Under the pieces are notes generated by a model. That model ran no database searches and was not told the origin of the DNA. It saw only the letters and a program-made list of their open reading frames with translations. Below, piece after piece: positions 1 through 9,317 of a DNA stretch of 64,000 nucleotides. The stretch spans positions 33,766-97,765 of the forward strand of contig NZ_CALYOY010000002.1 of assembly GCF_945269915.1 (NCBI RefSeq), read 5' to 3'. A program made the translations under genes and the position numbers. The DNA comes from an uncultured Bifidobacterium sp. GTDB taxonomy: Bacteria; Actinomycetota; Actinomycetes; Actinomycetales; Bifidobacteriaceae. How positions within the stretch are numbered: the first letter of the stretch is position 1; every line of letters starts with the position of its first letter.

Positions 1-39
1 TGAGCGGGTATATGTTCCTTGACGGAAGCGAGGTAGGAG

Positions 40-492
40 ATGGACATAGGACAGATTGCCGGTCTGATAGCGGCCATTGCCTTCGCAGTGGTGGCGGGGT
101 TCCTGATCTATCCATTGATTCGTCTGGGCAAGCTCTTCGATCAGCTGGCCGACACCGTCAAACAGGCCGGTGACCACGCCATGCCCACCCTTGACGAGTC
201 CACCACCACCGTCACCCAGCTCAACCAGACCCTGGCTGACGTGAACAAGATTTCGGCCGCCGCTTCGACCACGGCCAACAATGTCGGGGCCCTGACCGAC
301 CTGTACGGTTCCATGCTGGGCAAGCCCGTCATCAAGATGGCATCCTTCTTCTATGCCGTCAGGAAAACGGCTTCCTCATTCGTTTCAGGCGGAAAGAAGG
401 CCGGGCATGAACAGGACGCTCCGGACTCTGGCCACGCCGCCGCCGCAGCCTCCTCGCCGGGTCAGGCCGGTGCAAGCCGGGGGGGCAAGTGA
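40..492 (+). CDS. DUF948 domain membrane-anchored protein
   Basis: A 150-residue protein with one N-terminal membrane segment (about residues 5-28) followed by a hydrophilic, Thr/Ala/Asn-rich helical stretch (about 30-95) of the kind seen in DUF948 proteins, then a Lys/Gly/Ala-rich tail. The region just before ATG 40 is purine-rich (GAGG and AGGAG within 10 bases). The stop overlaps the start of the next small gene, so the two are probably co-translated. DUF948 proteins have no firmly established function; a cell-envelope role is inferred only from topology. It lies upstream of alaS, as is usual in bifidobacteria. Family assignment is fairly secure, function unknown. Confidence 0.8.
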   Translation: MDIGQIAGLIAAIAFAVVAGFLIYPLIRLGKLFDQLADTVKQAGDHAMPTLDESTTTVTQLNQTLADVNKISAAASTTANNVGALTDLYGSMLGKPVIKMASFFYAVRKTASSFVSGGKKAGHEQDAPDSGHAAAAASSPGQAGASRGGK

Positions 493-731
493 TGTTCAAG
501 CGACTCTTCTGGGTAGGACTGGGCGTTGCGGCCGGTGTCATCCTCGTTTCCAAGGCCGAGGCCTATGTCCGTGCGAACACCCCCAAGCAGGCGCGTGAAT
601 TCGTCTTCGGCGAGGACCAGGACCAGGTGCCCAAGCGGACGCTGGCCGGGCTTGTCACCGAGTTCCGCTCGACCATGGACCAGCGTCAGAACGAATTGGA
701 CCGGCGGTACATGGACCGGTTCCAGGGTTGA
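492..731 (+). CDS. Small hypothetical protein, one N-terminal hydrophobic helix
   Basis: A 79-residue protein whose first ~20 residues form a hydrophobic helix (FWVGLGVAAGVILVS) followed by a charged soluble part rich in Arg, Asp and Gln. ATG 492 is used because the run of G at 479-485 sits at a normal ribosome-binding distance; GTG 489 in the same frame is the alternative. The start overlaps the stop of the DUF948 gene by one base, which argues for translational coupling. Probably a small membrane-attached partner of the upstream protein. No known domain recognised; function not assigned. Confidence 0.7.
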   Translation: MFKRLFWVGLGVAAGVILVSKAEAYVRANTPKQAREFVFGEDQDQVPKRTLAGLVTEFRSTMDQRQNELDRRYMDRFQG

Positions 732-798
732 GCTGATTGTCTCCGGCATCAGCCAGGGCCGGTGGACGTTGTAGAATCGGCATGTTCAGCAATCAAGG

Positions 799-827
799 GT
801 GCTGCACGGCCTTTGGCCATGCAGCAC
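799..827 (+). promoter_or_regulatory. Hairpin in the alaS leader
   Basis: GTGCTGCA (799-806) pairs exactly with TGCAGCAC (820-827), and GGCC (808-811) with GGCC (815-818) around a TTT loop, with one C-A mismatch between the two stems. A second short hairpin, CTGCCC-AC-GGGCAG, lies at 875-888. Both fall in the ~200-base gap between the small gene pair and alaS. There is no T-tract, so a simple terminator is unlikely. A role in alaS leader control is inference; no T-box motif is visible. Confidence 0.45.
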
Positions 828-929
828 AGCAAACCAAGCATTCCGCATCCGCAGGGTCGGGTGCCGAATTGAGACTGCCCACGGGCAGCGGCCATGCCGG
901 GGGGCAGGGCCTGAAGGAGTACAAGCAGC

Positions 930-3608
930 ATGCGCACTTCGGAAATCGCCAAGCGCTTCCTCGATTACTTTCAGCGGCAGGGCCACATGGTGGTTCCTTC
1001 GGCCTCGTTGATTTCGCCGAACCCGACCACCCTCTTCACCATCGCCGGCATGGTCCCCTTCATTCCCTACCTTCTGGGCGAGCAGACCCCGCCCAAGAGC
1101 CGTATGGCCAGCAACCAGAAGTGCGTGCGCACCCTGGACATCGACGAGGTCGGCAAGACCACCAGGCACGGCACCTTCTTCCAGATGGTGGGCAACTTCT
1201 CCTTCGGTGACTACTTCAAGGAGGAGGCCATCCACTATGCCTGGGATCTTCTGACCAGCCCCCAGGACCAGGGCGGTTACGGGTTCGACCCCGAGACCAT
1301 CTGGGTCACCACCTATACGGACGACGATGAGGCGCGGTCCCTCTGGAGGAACGAGGGGTTCGACCCCGAACACATGGAGATCCTCGGCATGGAGGACAAC
1401 TTCTGGACCACGGGAGGCCCCGGCCCCGGCGGCCCCTGCTCGGAGATATACGTCGACAGGGGACCCAAGTACGGAGTCGAGGGTGGGCCCTCGGCCGACG
1501 AGAACCGGTACATCGAAATCTGGGACCTGGTCTTCGAAAACTACGAGGTCGACAACGTCAGGTCCAAGACGGACCTGCACATCGTCGGCGAGCTTGAGCA
1601 CAAGAACATCGACACCGGTGCTGGTCTGGAGCGTCTGGCATACCTTCTCCAGGGCAGGGAGAACATCTACGAGACCGATGAGGTCTACCCGGTCATCGAG
1701 GCGGCGGAGCGCATTTCGGGCCGCAAGTATGGAGAGAACCGGGAAGACGACGTCCGCTTCCGGGTCGTGGCCGACCACGTGCGCTCGGCCCTGATGATCA
1801 TGAGCGATGGGGTTCGCCCCAGCAATGTGGGCCGTGGCTATGTGCTGCGCAGGCTTCTGCGCCGTTCCATCCGGTCCATGAGGATGCTTGGGGTCCAGGA
1901 AGAGGTTCTGCCCCAGCTCTTCCCGGTCTCCAAGGATGCCATGGCTCCCAGCTATCCGGAACTCAACGAGACCTTCCAGGAGGTGTCCGAATCCGCCTAC
2001 GGTGAGGAGAGCGCCTTCCGCAGAACCCTGGACAAGGGAACCACCATCCTGGACGCCGCCGTGGCCAAGGCAAAGAAATCCTCCACCGAGGAGGTCTCGG
2101 GTGATGATGCCTTCACCCTTCACGACACCTACGGCTTCCCGATCGAGCTGACCCTGGAGATGGCCGAGGAGCAGGGCGTCAAGGTGGATGAGGCCAAGTT
2201 CCGCGAGCTCATGAACAAGCAAAAGGCCAGGGCCAGGGCCGATGCCTTGAAGAAACGCCACAATGTGGACCTGAGCGTCTATGACGACCTGCGGAAGAAC
2301 CTCACCGAGCCCCAGACCTTCCTGGGCTATACGGATTACTCAAGCCGTTCCAAGGTCATCGGCATCATCCAGGAGGGCAAGGGGGCTGTTCCTGCGGTCA
2401 CCGCCCCGGCCAATGTCGAGGTCCTTCTGGACCGTACTCCTTTCTATGCCGAGGCCGGTGGACAGCTGGCCGACCAGGGGGAGATCCTGTCCGACGACGG
2501 AGCCGTCCTTGAGGTGGATGACGTCCAGAAGCCCATCAAGGGGCTGACAGTCCATCAGTGCCGCCTGACCGAGGGGACCCTGACCCTGGAGGCCGCAGTC
2601 ACCGCCACCATCGATCAGGATCGCCGAGGTGCCATCGCCCGATCCCACACCGCCACCCATATGGTCCACAAGGCGCTTCGTGAGGAACTCGGGCCGCAGG
2701 CCACCCAGCGCGGTTCCGAGGATGCACCCAACAGGCTACGCTTCGATTTCCAATGGTCGCAGGCTCCCAGCCGGGCTGCCATGGAGGCCGTCGAAGCGCG
2801 GGTCAACGATCGACTGCGCGACAACCTTGCCGTGACCACCCAGGAGATGAAATTCGACGATGCCATCGCTTTGGGTGCCATGCACCTCTTCGGCGAGAAA
2901 TACGGCGACATCGTCCGTGTCGTCTCCATCGGCGAGGACGGCTGGAGCCGCGAGCTCTGCGGAGGAACCCACGTGGACCACGTAGGAAAGATCGGTGCTG
3001 TCTCCATCATGTCCGAGGCTTCGGTCGGCACAGGCGTGCGTCGTGTCGATGCGGTGGTGGGGCAGGGTGCCTACCAGTACAACGCCAGGGAGCATGCCCT
3101 GGTCTCGCAGCTCTCGGACAGGCTCAACGCCCGTCCCGACGAGCTGGAGGCCCGCGTCTCCACCCTTTTGGCCAAGCTCAAGGAGTCCGACCGTCGCCTT
3201 GCTGCGGCCTATGAGAACCAGCTGGCTCAGTCCGTGCCCGATCTGGTCGAGCAGGCCGAGCGGTCTGATGCCCCGGTCAAGGTGGCCAGCAAGAATGTGG
3301 GGCATTTCGGCTCGGCCGATGCCCTTCGCAAGACGGTGACCGATATCCGCGCCCGTCTTGGGGAGGATGACCCCACGGTGGTGGCTCTGGCCGGTGTCAC
3401 CGATGATCAGAAGCCCGTGATCTATGTGGCTACCAACGACAAGGCCCGCAAGGAGGGGATCAAGGCTGGCGACCTGGTGCGGGGAGCATCCAAGATCCTA
3501 GGCGGCGGTGGTGGCGGCAAGCCGGACTTCGCCCAGGGTGGTGGCCAGGATGCCGGGAAGATCGATCAGGCCCTGTCGGCCCTGTCCGACCAGGTCCTGA
3601 AGGGCTGA
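930..3608 (+). CDS. alaS: Alanyl-tRNA synthetase
   Basis: An 892-residue class II aminoacyl-tRNA synthetase that charges tRNA-Ala in the cytoplasm, at the family's usual length. The N-terminal catalytic core begins about residue 5. Editing-domain zinc ligands are visible: HTATH near residue 573 and CGGTH near 677. The C-terminal DHHA1/C-Ala region ends with a glycine-rich stretch ([14 protein letters not shown]) typical of AlaS. AAGGAG at 914-919 gives a clear ribosome-binding site for ATG 930. ruvX follows after 11 bases, so they are likely in one transcript. No lesion is seen. Confidence 0.98.
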   Translation: MRTSEIAKRFLDYFQRQGHMVVPSASLISPNPTTLFTIAGMVPFIPYLLGEQTPPKSRMASNQKCVRTLDIDEVGKTTRHGTFFQMVGNFSFGDYFKEEAIHYAWDLLTSPQDQGGYGFDPETIWVTTYTDDDEARSLWRNEGFDPEHMEILGMEDNFWTTGGPGPGGPCSEIYVDRGPKYGVEGGPSADENRYIEIWDLVFENYEVDNVRSKTDLHIVGELEHKNIDTGAGLERLAYLLQGRENIYETDEVYPVIEAAERISGRKYGENREDDVRFRVVADHVRSALMIMSDGVRPSNVGRGYVLRRLLRRSIRSMRMLGVQEEVLPQLFPVSKDAMAPSYPELNETFQEVSESAYGEESAFRRTLDKGTTILDAAVAKAKKSSTEEVSGDDAFTLHDTYGFPIELTLEMAEEQGVKVDEAKFRELMNKQKARARADALKKRHNVDLSVYDDLRKNLTEPQTFLGYTDYSSRSKVIGIIQEGKGAVPAVTAPANVEVLLDRTPFYAEAGGQLADQGEILSDDGAVLEVDDVQKPIKGLTVHQCRLTEGTLTLEAAVTATIDQDRRGAIARSHTATHMVHKALREELGPQATQRGSEDAPNRLRFDFQWSQAPSRAAMEAVEARVNDRLRDNLAVTTQEMKFDDAIALGAMHLFGEKYGDIVRVVSIGEDGWSRELCGGTHVDHVGKIGAVSIMSEASVGTGVRRVDAVVGQGAYQYNAREHALVSQLSDRLNARPDELEARVSTLLAKLKESDRRLAAAYENQLAQSVPDLVEQAERSDAPVKVASKNVGHFGSADALRKTVTDIRARLGEDDPTVVALAGVTDDQKPVIYVATNDKARKEGIKAGDLVRGASKILGGGGGGKPDFAQGGGQDAGKIDQALSALSDQVLKG

Positions 3609-3619
3609 CCGGATTCTGC

Positions 3620-4087
3620 ATGAGTGCTCCCATATGGATGGGGATAGACCTGGGTCAGGCCAGGGTCGGAGTGGCTCTGTGTGATCCTGAGTTGACCCTG
3701 GCATACCCGGCTGGCAACATCGAGGTCCAGGGTGACTGTTTCCGTGCCCTGGGCCCTGTGGTTGACCTGATACACGAGCATGGGGTCGAACGGGTCATCG
3801 TCGGGTACCCACTACTTCTGAATGGCTCGGAGGGCGGTAGCGCCAAAAAGGCGAAGCGGTGGGTCAGGAACCTGTCGCGGATTCTGAACGAGGAGGCTGC
3901 ACTGGCGAAGGATTCGCCGGTCCGTGTACTATTGCAAGACGAACGATTGACCACGGTCAGTGCCCACCATCAACTCTATGAGGCACAGATCGGCGGACGC
4001 GGGCACAAACCTCTGGTTGATCAGCAATCCGCTGTTGTATTGCTGCAGTCGGCCCTGGATGAATACAAGGTCAGCAAGGAGCGGTAA
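3620..4087 (+). CDS. ruvX: Putative pre-16S rRNA nuclease / Holliday junction resolvase YqgF
   Basis: A 155-residue RNase H-fold protein. The N-terminal motif GIDLGQARVGVA carries the first metal-binding Asp; the middle holds the family's VGYPLLLNGSEG segment and the C-terminal part the QDERLTTVSA motif. Length fits the YqgF/RuvX family, which acts in 16S rRNA 5'-end processing and has been proposed as an alternative Holliday junction resolvase. It sits between alaS and mltG, an order conserved in actinobacteria. Its stop codon abuts the TTG start of mltG. Confidence 0.93.
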   Translation: MSAPIWMGIDLGQARVGVALCDPELTLAYPAGNIEVQGDCFRALGPVVDLIHEHGVERVIVGYPLLLNGSEGGSAKKAKRWVRNLSRILNEEAALAKDSPVRVLLQDERLTTVSAHHQLYEAQIGGRGHKPLVDQQSAVVLLQSALDEYKVSKER

Positions 4088-5275
4088 TTGGCTGAAGACA
4101 TACAGAACTTCTTCGAAGAGAAGGTGCAGTGGGTGGAGCCGGGTCAGGTCCCAGTCCCCGCCCAGCCTCCGCGTCCGCCCAGATCCAGACGAGAGATGCG
4201 CAAGCAGCGGCAGAAGAGGCAGCGGCGTCGCCGGATGACCGTCATCATCGTCCTCCTGGCTTTGGTCATCGTCGCCACCTGCGCCTTCTTCGTCACCCGG
4301 TCCTTGAAAAACGGATCCCCCCGGATAAGCGCCACCAAGGAAGTGGCCCAGGACTATACCGGCCCTGGAGACAAGCCGATCCAGTTCACGGTCGAAAGCG
4401 GCCAGGGCGCTGAGCAGGTCGGACTGAATCTTCTCCATGCCGACGTGGTCCGTTCCTCCGGTGCCTTCGTCCAGGCCATCACCAACGCCCAGGCAACAGA
4501 CAAACTCTTCCCGGGCACCTTCGATCTGAAAACCAAGATGAAAGCCTCGGATGTGGTCATGATCCTGACCGACCGAAGCAAGGCCCGCGGATTCCTCCAG
4601 GTCCGTTCAGGCGACCGTGCCAGGGATGTCATAACCCGGGCACAACAGCTGTCGGGATTGCCCAAGCAGGACTTCGACTCGATTCTTGACGCCAAGGGCC
4701 AGGGCATCCTGCCTGAGGAGGCGCAGGGCAACTTCGAGGGTTGGCTGGAGCCCGGCGAATACGATGTGAAGTCCATGGGTTCAGCCCAGAAGATACTCTC
4801 CTCCATGGTGACCAAACGCGTCCAGAAGCTCGATGAACTGGGAGTCCCCCAGGGCGCCGACCGGCAGGACGTCCTCATCAAGGCCTCAATCACCGAGGCC
4901 GAGGTCAACAAGCCCCAGTACTACGGGAAGGTGGCCAGGGTGATCGACAACCGTCTGGCCCGGAACATGCCCCTGGGCATGGACAGTACCGTTGCATACT
5001 CCAACAAGGTCTCGGCCCTGGAGCTGACCAACCAGATGCTGCAGAACCCCGATGATGCATACAACACCCGGGTGCACAAGGGGCTGCCACCGGCCCCAAT
5101 CGGGTCTGCGGGCGACAGTGCCATCAAGGCTGCCATGTCTCCCGAGGAGGGTGACTGGATCTACTTCGTGACCGTCAACCTGGACACGGGCGAGACCCGG
5201 TTCAGCGACAACGAGGGGCAGTTCAACTCGGATGTCAAGGAATACAAGCAGTGGGAGTCCGACCACGGGAAGTAG
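4088..5275 (+). CDS. mltG: Endolytic murein transglycosylase MltG (YceG)
   Basis: A 395-residue membrane-anchored enzyme that cuts nascent peptidoglycan glycan strands. A basic cytoplasmic N-terminus (Arg/Lys/Gln-rich, residues ~33-53) precedes one membrane helix (~54-76), then the extracellular YceG fold. The family motif with the catalytic Glu is seen as ASITEAEVNK, and GLPPAPIGSAG near the end is the standard C-terminal signature. The start is TTG 4088, immediately after the ruvX TAA; AAGGAG at 4076-4081 inside ruvX is its ribosome-binding site. Translation is probably coupled to ruvX. Confidence 0.93.
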   Translation: MAEDIQNFFEEKVQWVEPGQVPVPAQPPRPPRSRREMRKQRQKRQRRRRMTVIIVLLALVIVATCAFFVTRSLKNGSPRISATKEVAQDYTGPGDKPIQFTVESGQGAEQVGLNLLHADVVRSSGAFVQAITNAQATDKLFPGTFDLKTKMKASDVVMILTDRSKARGFLQVRSGDRARDVITRAQQLSGLPKQDFDSILDAKGQGILPEEAQGNFEGWLEPGEYDVKSMGSAQKILSSMVTKRVQKLDELGVPQGADRQDVLIKASITEAEVNKPQYYGKVARVIDNRLARNMPLGMDSTVAYSNKVSALELTNQMLQNPDDAYNTRVHKGLPPAPIGSAGDSAIKAAMSPEEGDWIYFVTVNLDTGETRFSDNEGQFNSDVKEYKQWESDHGK

Positions 5276-5299
5276 GGTTCGTCAAGACTGGGCGCGGGC

Positions 5300-5770
5300 T
5301 CACCAGCCGGCCAGCCCACTCAGAGTCGCGGCCGCCAGCGCCGCCAGGAGGATGACAGGAACATAGGCCAGGGTTTCGGATTGACTGCTCTGGTCTTTTC
5401 CGATCCGTCTGATTGCCATGGCACCCAGGCCCAGTACCCCCATCAGGAGCCACCAGACCAGGGTGGTCGTCCAACCCAGCGGACCAAGGGACAGGGCCAG
5501 CAAGGCGGTGGCGGTCACATCGCCCAGTCCCAGGGCACCTGGCCGGACCAGGGCCAGGAGGCATTGGACACCAGTGCATGCCAGACAGATCATGACTGAT
5601 CCGATCAAAGTTGACATATCGTGCCTGGCCAGGCAGAGGACCGTGACGGCCAGCCCCTGGGCCAGAAGCCCCAGGATGACGGCTCTGCGCGGCACCCGCC
5701 GCCTTCTCAGGTCCGTCCAGGCTAGGTAGAGGCCGAAAATGAAACCGGGCAGGGTCAAGAGGTAGGCCAT
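5300..5770 (-). CDS. Prepilin/leader peptidase A24 (peptidase domain only)
   Basis: A 156-residue polytopic membrane protein, nearly all hydrophobic helices. The two catalytic Asp of A24 aspartyl proteases are visible: D20 in TDLRRRRVP and D84 in GLGDVT (the GxGD motif). There is no N-terminal methyltransferase region, so it resembles the small TadV/CpaA type that processes Flp or type IV pilins. It faces mltG convergently and is divergent from aroC, with no pilin gene nearby; its substrates must lie elsewhere. Bifidobacteria carry tad loci, so service to a distant tad cluster is a reasonable inference. Confidence 0.85.
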   Translation of the reverse strand: MAYLLTLPGFIFGLYLAWTDLRRRRVPRRAVILGLLAQGLAVTVLCLARHDMSTLIGSVMICLACTGVQCLLALVRPGALGLGDVTATALLALSLGPLGWTTTLVWWLLMGVLGLGAMAIRRIGKDQSSQSETLAYVPVILLAALAAATLSGLAGW

Positions 5771-5817
5771 CTCCTAAGATAAACATACACAGGCGAGAAC
5801 GGTGTAAAGGAGTTCAT

Positions 5818-7011
5818 ATGTTGCGCTGGCAGACGGCGGGGGAATCCCATGGAGAAGCCCTGGTGGCCATGATGGAGGGGTTGCCGTCCGGGGTCAGCAT
5901 CGGTACCGATGACATCGTCAAGGCCCTGGCGCGTCGAAGGCTGGGATACGGACGTGGTGCCCGCATGGGCTTCGAGCAGGACAGGGTCCGCCTGCTGACG
6001 GGGGTGCGTCACGGTTCCACCCTGGGCTCGCCCATCGCCCTGGAGATCGGGAACACGGAATGGCCCAAGTGGGCGCAGATCATGAGCGTCGACAGGCTCC
6101 CTGAGGGGGTCGACCTGTCTGCCGAGGGACGGAACGCCCCCCTGAGCCGTCCCAGGCCCGGTCATGCGGACCTGACCGGTATGAGGAAGTACGGATTCAC
6201 CGATTCCCGTCCTGTTCTGGAACGTTCCTCGGCCAGGGAGACGGCCTCCCGCGTGGCCCTGGGCGCCATCGCGGCCAAGTTCCTGGAACAGGCCCTGGGC
6301 ATCAGGACCGTTTCCCATGTCCTTTCCATCGGGGGGGTGGGCCTGGAGGACCATTCACACCTGCCCTCTCCCGATGATGGTCCCGCCCTGGATCAGTCCC
6401 CGGTGCGCACCCTGGACAAGGATGCCGAACAGCGGATGATGGACCGGGTTGATCAGATCAGGAAGAACGGCGACACGGCCGGTGGTGTGTTCGAGGTCAT
6501 CTCCTATGGTGTTCCTGCCGGTCTGGGAACCTATGTGGAATCGGACCGTCGTCTTGACGCGGCCCTGGCATCGGCCTTCATGGGCATCCAGGCCATCAAG
6601 GGGGTGGAGATCGGTGACGGGTTCGAGGAGGCCGACCGTCCCGGTTCCCAGGCCCACGATGAGATGGTGCCCGGCGAGGACGGGACCATCCAGCGTCTGA
6701 CCAACCGTGCGGGCGGTCTTGAGGGTGGCATGTCCAATGGGCAGCCCATCCGCGTGCGTGCCGCCATGAAACCCATCTCCTCGGTTCCCAAGGCCCTGAG
6801 GACCGTTGATGTCCTGACCGGAGAAGCGGCCACCGCCATCCACCAGCGTTCCGATGTCACGGCCGTCCCGGCCGCTGCGGTCATCGGAGAGGCCATGATG
6901 AGCCTGACCCTGGCCGCCTTTGTCCTGGAGAAGTTCGGAGGGGACAGCCTGGCTGAGGTCTCCCGTAACGCCAAGGCATACCAGTCCTCATGGCCAGAGG
7001 GCCTGAGATAA
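5818..7011 (+). CDS. aroC: Chorismate synthase
   Basis: A 397-residue enzyme converting 5-enolpyruvylshikimate-3-phosphate to chorismate, using reduced FMN as cofactor. The N-terminal signature is seen as [13 protein letters not shown], the flavin/substrate loop as [16 protein letters not shown], and the late motif as [17 protein letters not shown]. Length is normal. TAAAGGAG at 5805-5812 sits five bases before ATG 5818. It heads a three-gene shikimate run with aroKB and aroQ. Confidence 0.97.
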   Translation: MLRWQTAGESHGEALVAMMEGLPSGVSIGTDDIVKALARRRLGYGRGARMGFEQDRVRLLTGVRHGSTLGSPIALEIGNTEWPKWAQIMSVDRLPEGVDLSAEGRNAPLSRPRPGHADLTGMRKYGFTDSRPVLERSSARETASRVALGAIAAKFLEQALGIRTVSHVLSIGGVGLEDHSHLPSPDDGPALDQSPVRTLDKDAEQRMMDRVDQIRKNGDTAGGVFEVISYGVPAGLGTYVESDRRLDAALASAFMGIQAIKGVEIGDGFEEADRPGSQAHDEMVPGEDGTIQRLTNRAGGLEGGMSNGQPIRVRAAMKPISSVPKALRTVDVLTGEAATAIHQRSDVTAVPAAAVIGEAMMSLTLAAFVLEKFGGDSLAEVSRNAKAYQSSWPEGLR

Positions 7012-7018
7012 GGGCGGG

Positions 7019-8680
7019 ATGGGTATGGCCAGGCGTTCCGCGGACACACACGAGAAGAAACCAGGTATTCCCAGGGCGGTCATCATAGGGATGCCGGGGG
7101 CAGGAAAGACCCGGATAGGCAAGGAGGCGGCCTCCTTGATAGGGGTTCCCTTCAAGGATTCGGACCGCCTGATCGAGCATGATGCAGGCCGTTCCATCAG
7201 CGAGATATTCGAAGCCGAGGGCGAGGACTCCTTCCGCCGTCGCGAGAGCCGAATCATCTGCGGTCTCCTGGACGATTTTGCCGGAGGCATTCTCTCCCTG
7301 GGCGGCGGAGCCCCGATGACGGCTGCCGTCTACGAGGCCCTGAGGGAGTACCGGGGTCAGGGAGGCAAGGTGGTCTACCTGGACGTGGATCCGGATGAGG
7401 CCAAGTCCAGGTCCCTTCACGTCAAGAACCGCCCCCTTCTGCGGGGTCAGACCCATGACCGGTGGATGGAACTCTACCAAGAGCGTTGCCCGGTCTATCA
7501 GAGTGCCTCAAACGTCGATCTGAAGGCCAAGGGGACCACGCCCGAGGTCATGGCACAGCGTCTGGCAGATGCCCTGACCGAGCGGGTGGTCCATGTCAGC
7601 AACCTGGACCCCTATGACGTCCGTATCGGGTCCGGGGTGACCAACCGCCTGCAGGTCCTCCTTGGTGACGAGGTCATGAGGGTGGCCCTGATACACACGA
7701 CCCCGGTCCAGCGTCATTCAGACCGTGCCCGTGCGCTTCTGAGGCAGGCCGGCTATCGAGTGGTCGATGTGGTCATTCCCGATGCCGAGGCCGGCAAGAC
7801 CATCGCCGTGGCCCAGGGTGTCTGGGACCGGCTCTCCGAGGAGGGATTCACTCGTTCGGATGCCGTGGTGGGCCTTGGGGGAGGGGCGGCAACCGACCTG
7901 GCCGGGTTCATCGCGGCCACCTGGATGCGTGGCATCAGGTACGTCAACTGCCCCACCTCCCTCCTGGCCATGGTGGATGCCTCGACTGGGGGCAAGACCG
8001 GTATCAATCTGAGCCAGGGCAAGAACCTGGTCGGCAGCTTTTTCACCCCGGTCGGGGTCCTGGCCGACCTGCGGACCCTGAGCACCCTTCCCAATGAGAT
8101 CTTCGTCGAGGGCCTGGGCGAGGTGGCCAAGTCCGGCTTCATCATGGATCCGGAAATACTCCGCCTCCTGGAGGACGAGGCCGAATCCCTGCGTTCCTTT
8201 GACGGGACCGAGTCCGAACAGTGGCTGGAGGACGTGGTCGAGGACCTGATCGAGCGGACCGTCCAGGTCAAGGCCAACCATGTCTCCGTGGACCTGAAGG
8301 ACCTTGGTCTGCGCGAATTCCTGAACTACGGTCATACCCTGGGTCACGCCATCGAAAAGATCGAACACTTCACCTGGCGGCATGGTCAGGCGGTATCGGT
8401 GGGTATGGTCTTCGCTGCCGAACTCGCCTCCATCACCGGTCACATCGACCGGGAACTGGTTGATTACCATCGCAGCCTCCTCTCCTCCCTGGGCCTGCGC
8501 ACCACTTGGGACGGGCGGGACTTCGATCAGGTCCTGGCCCTGATGCACAAGGACAAGAAGGCCCGCGGCAACAAGCTCCGGTTCATCATCCTTGACGGAA
8601 TCGGGAAACCCACCCACCTGGATGATCCACCCCTGGATGCCGTTCGTGAGGCTTTCAGACGGATCGGAAGCAAGGGTTGA
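7019..8680 (+). CDS. aroKB: Bifunctional shikimate kinase / 3-dehydroquinate synthase
   Basis: A 553-residue fusion of two shikimate-pathway enzymes. The N-terminal shikimate kinase (~20-185) has the P-loop [11 protein letters not shown] and the SLGGGAPM substrate loop. The C-terminal dehydroquinate synthase (~195-545) has [21 protein letters not shown], the [11 protein letters not shown] nucleotide motif and the metal-binding region around [12 protein letters not shown]. Both domains appear complete. ATG 7025 in the same frame has better spacing from AAGGGCGGG than ATG 7019 and is a plausible true start. aroC ends 7 bases upstream and aroQ follows. This fusion is common in bifidobacteria. 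Confidence 0.96.
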   Translation: MGMARRSADTHEKKPGIPRAVIIGMPGAGKTRIGKEAASLIGVPFKDSDRLIEHDAGRSISEIFEAEGEDSFRRRESRIICGLLDDFAGGILSLGGGAPMTAAVYEALREYRGQGGKVVYLDVDPDEAKSRSLHVKNRPLLRGQTHDRWMELYQERCPVYQSASNVDLKAKGTTPEVMAQRLADALTERVVHVSNLDPYDVRIGSGVTNRLQVLLGDEVMRVALIHTTPVQRHSDRARALLRQAGYRVVDVVIPDAEAGKTIAVAQGVWDRLSEEGFTRSDAVVGLGGGAATDLAGFIAATWMRGIRYVNCPTSLLAMVDASTGGKTGINLSQGKNLVGSFFTPVGVLADLRTLSTLPNEIFVEGLGEVAKSGFIMDPEILRLLEDEAESLRSFDGTESEQWLEDVVEDLIERTVQVKANHVSVDLKDLGLREFLNYGHTLGHAIEKIEHFTWRHGQAVSVGMVFAAELASITGHIDRELVDYHRSLLSSLGLRTTWDGRDFDQVLALMHKDKKARGNKLRFIILDGIGKPTHLDDPPLDAVREAFRRIGSKG

Positions 8681-8735
8681 GGTTCGGCCCTGTTCAGGGA
8701 TGCCCTGGGGGATGAAGAGAAGAAACGGAGCCGGT

Positions 8736-9188
8736 ATGAGTACCAAGGTCGTTGTGGTCAATGGACCGAATCTGGGCAGGCTGGGAGTCAGGGAGCCGGA
8801 TGTCTACGGACATCAGGACCTGGAGGCCCTGCGCCGGGATTGTCGTGACTGGGGGGCGGAACTGGGCCTGGAAGTTGAGGTTCGCCAGTCGAATGACGAG
8901 GGGGAGGTGATCTCCTGGATGCATCAGGCGGTGGACGAGCAGACGCCTGTGGTGATGAACCCCGCAGCCTTCACCCATTACAGTTACAGCCTGGCCGATG
9001 CCGCGGCCCAGGTCACTGATGCCGGGCTGCCCCTGATGGAGGTACACATCTCCAACCCCGCCTCCAGGGAGGCCTTCCGCCGTCACAGCGTCATATCGCC
9101 GGTGGCCACCGGAACCATCACCGGCATGGGGTTCTACGGCTACCGACTGGCCCTGGAATCCGTGGCCCATCTGCTCGAGCGGTCCTGA
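8736..9188 (+). CDS. aroQ: Type II 3-dehydroquinate dehydratase
   Basis: A 150-residue type II dehydroquinase. NGPNLGRLGVREPDVYG carries the active-site Asn/Arg/Tyr region, QSNDEGEVISWMHQA the next motif, NPAAFTHYSYSLADA the substrate-binding region and EVHISNP the catalytic His segment. ATG 8736 is chosen over in-frame upstream codons because the family starts just before this motif and AACGGAG lies upstream. The gene is 55 bases downstream of aroKB. The reaction, 3-dehydroquinate to 3-dehydroshikimate, follows directly from the AroB step. Confidence 0.95.
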   Translation: MSTKVVVVNGPNLGRLGVREPDVYGHQDLEALRRDCRDWGAELGLEVEVRQSNDEGEVISWMHQAVDEQTPVVMNPAAFTHYSYSLADAAAQVTDAGLPLMEVHISNPASREAFRRHSVISPVATGTITGMGFYGYRLALESVAHLLERS

Positions 9189-9317
9189 CGGTCAGGCCTG
9201 GCGGAAGGCGCGATCCAATCGGTGGCGGTGATAGCATGTTCGCGGTTGTCCCGGATCGGGACGACGGATTGGACAGGTCGATCGATGAGCCATGAAGCAG
9301 CCACGGGAGCGGCGGGT

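Noticed and set aside
786..2261. A 491-codon open frame antisense to alaS
   Set aside because: Strong GC bias at third positions of alaS creates long antisense frames; the sequence has no domain sense and alaS is certain.
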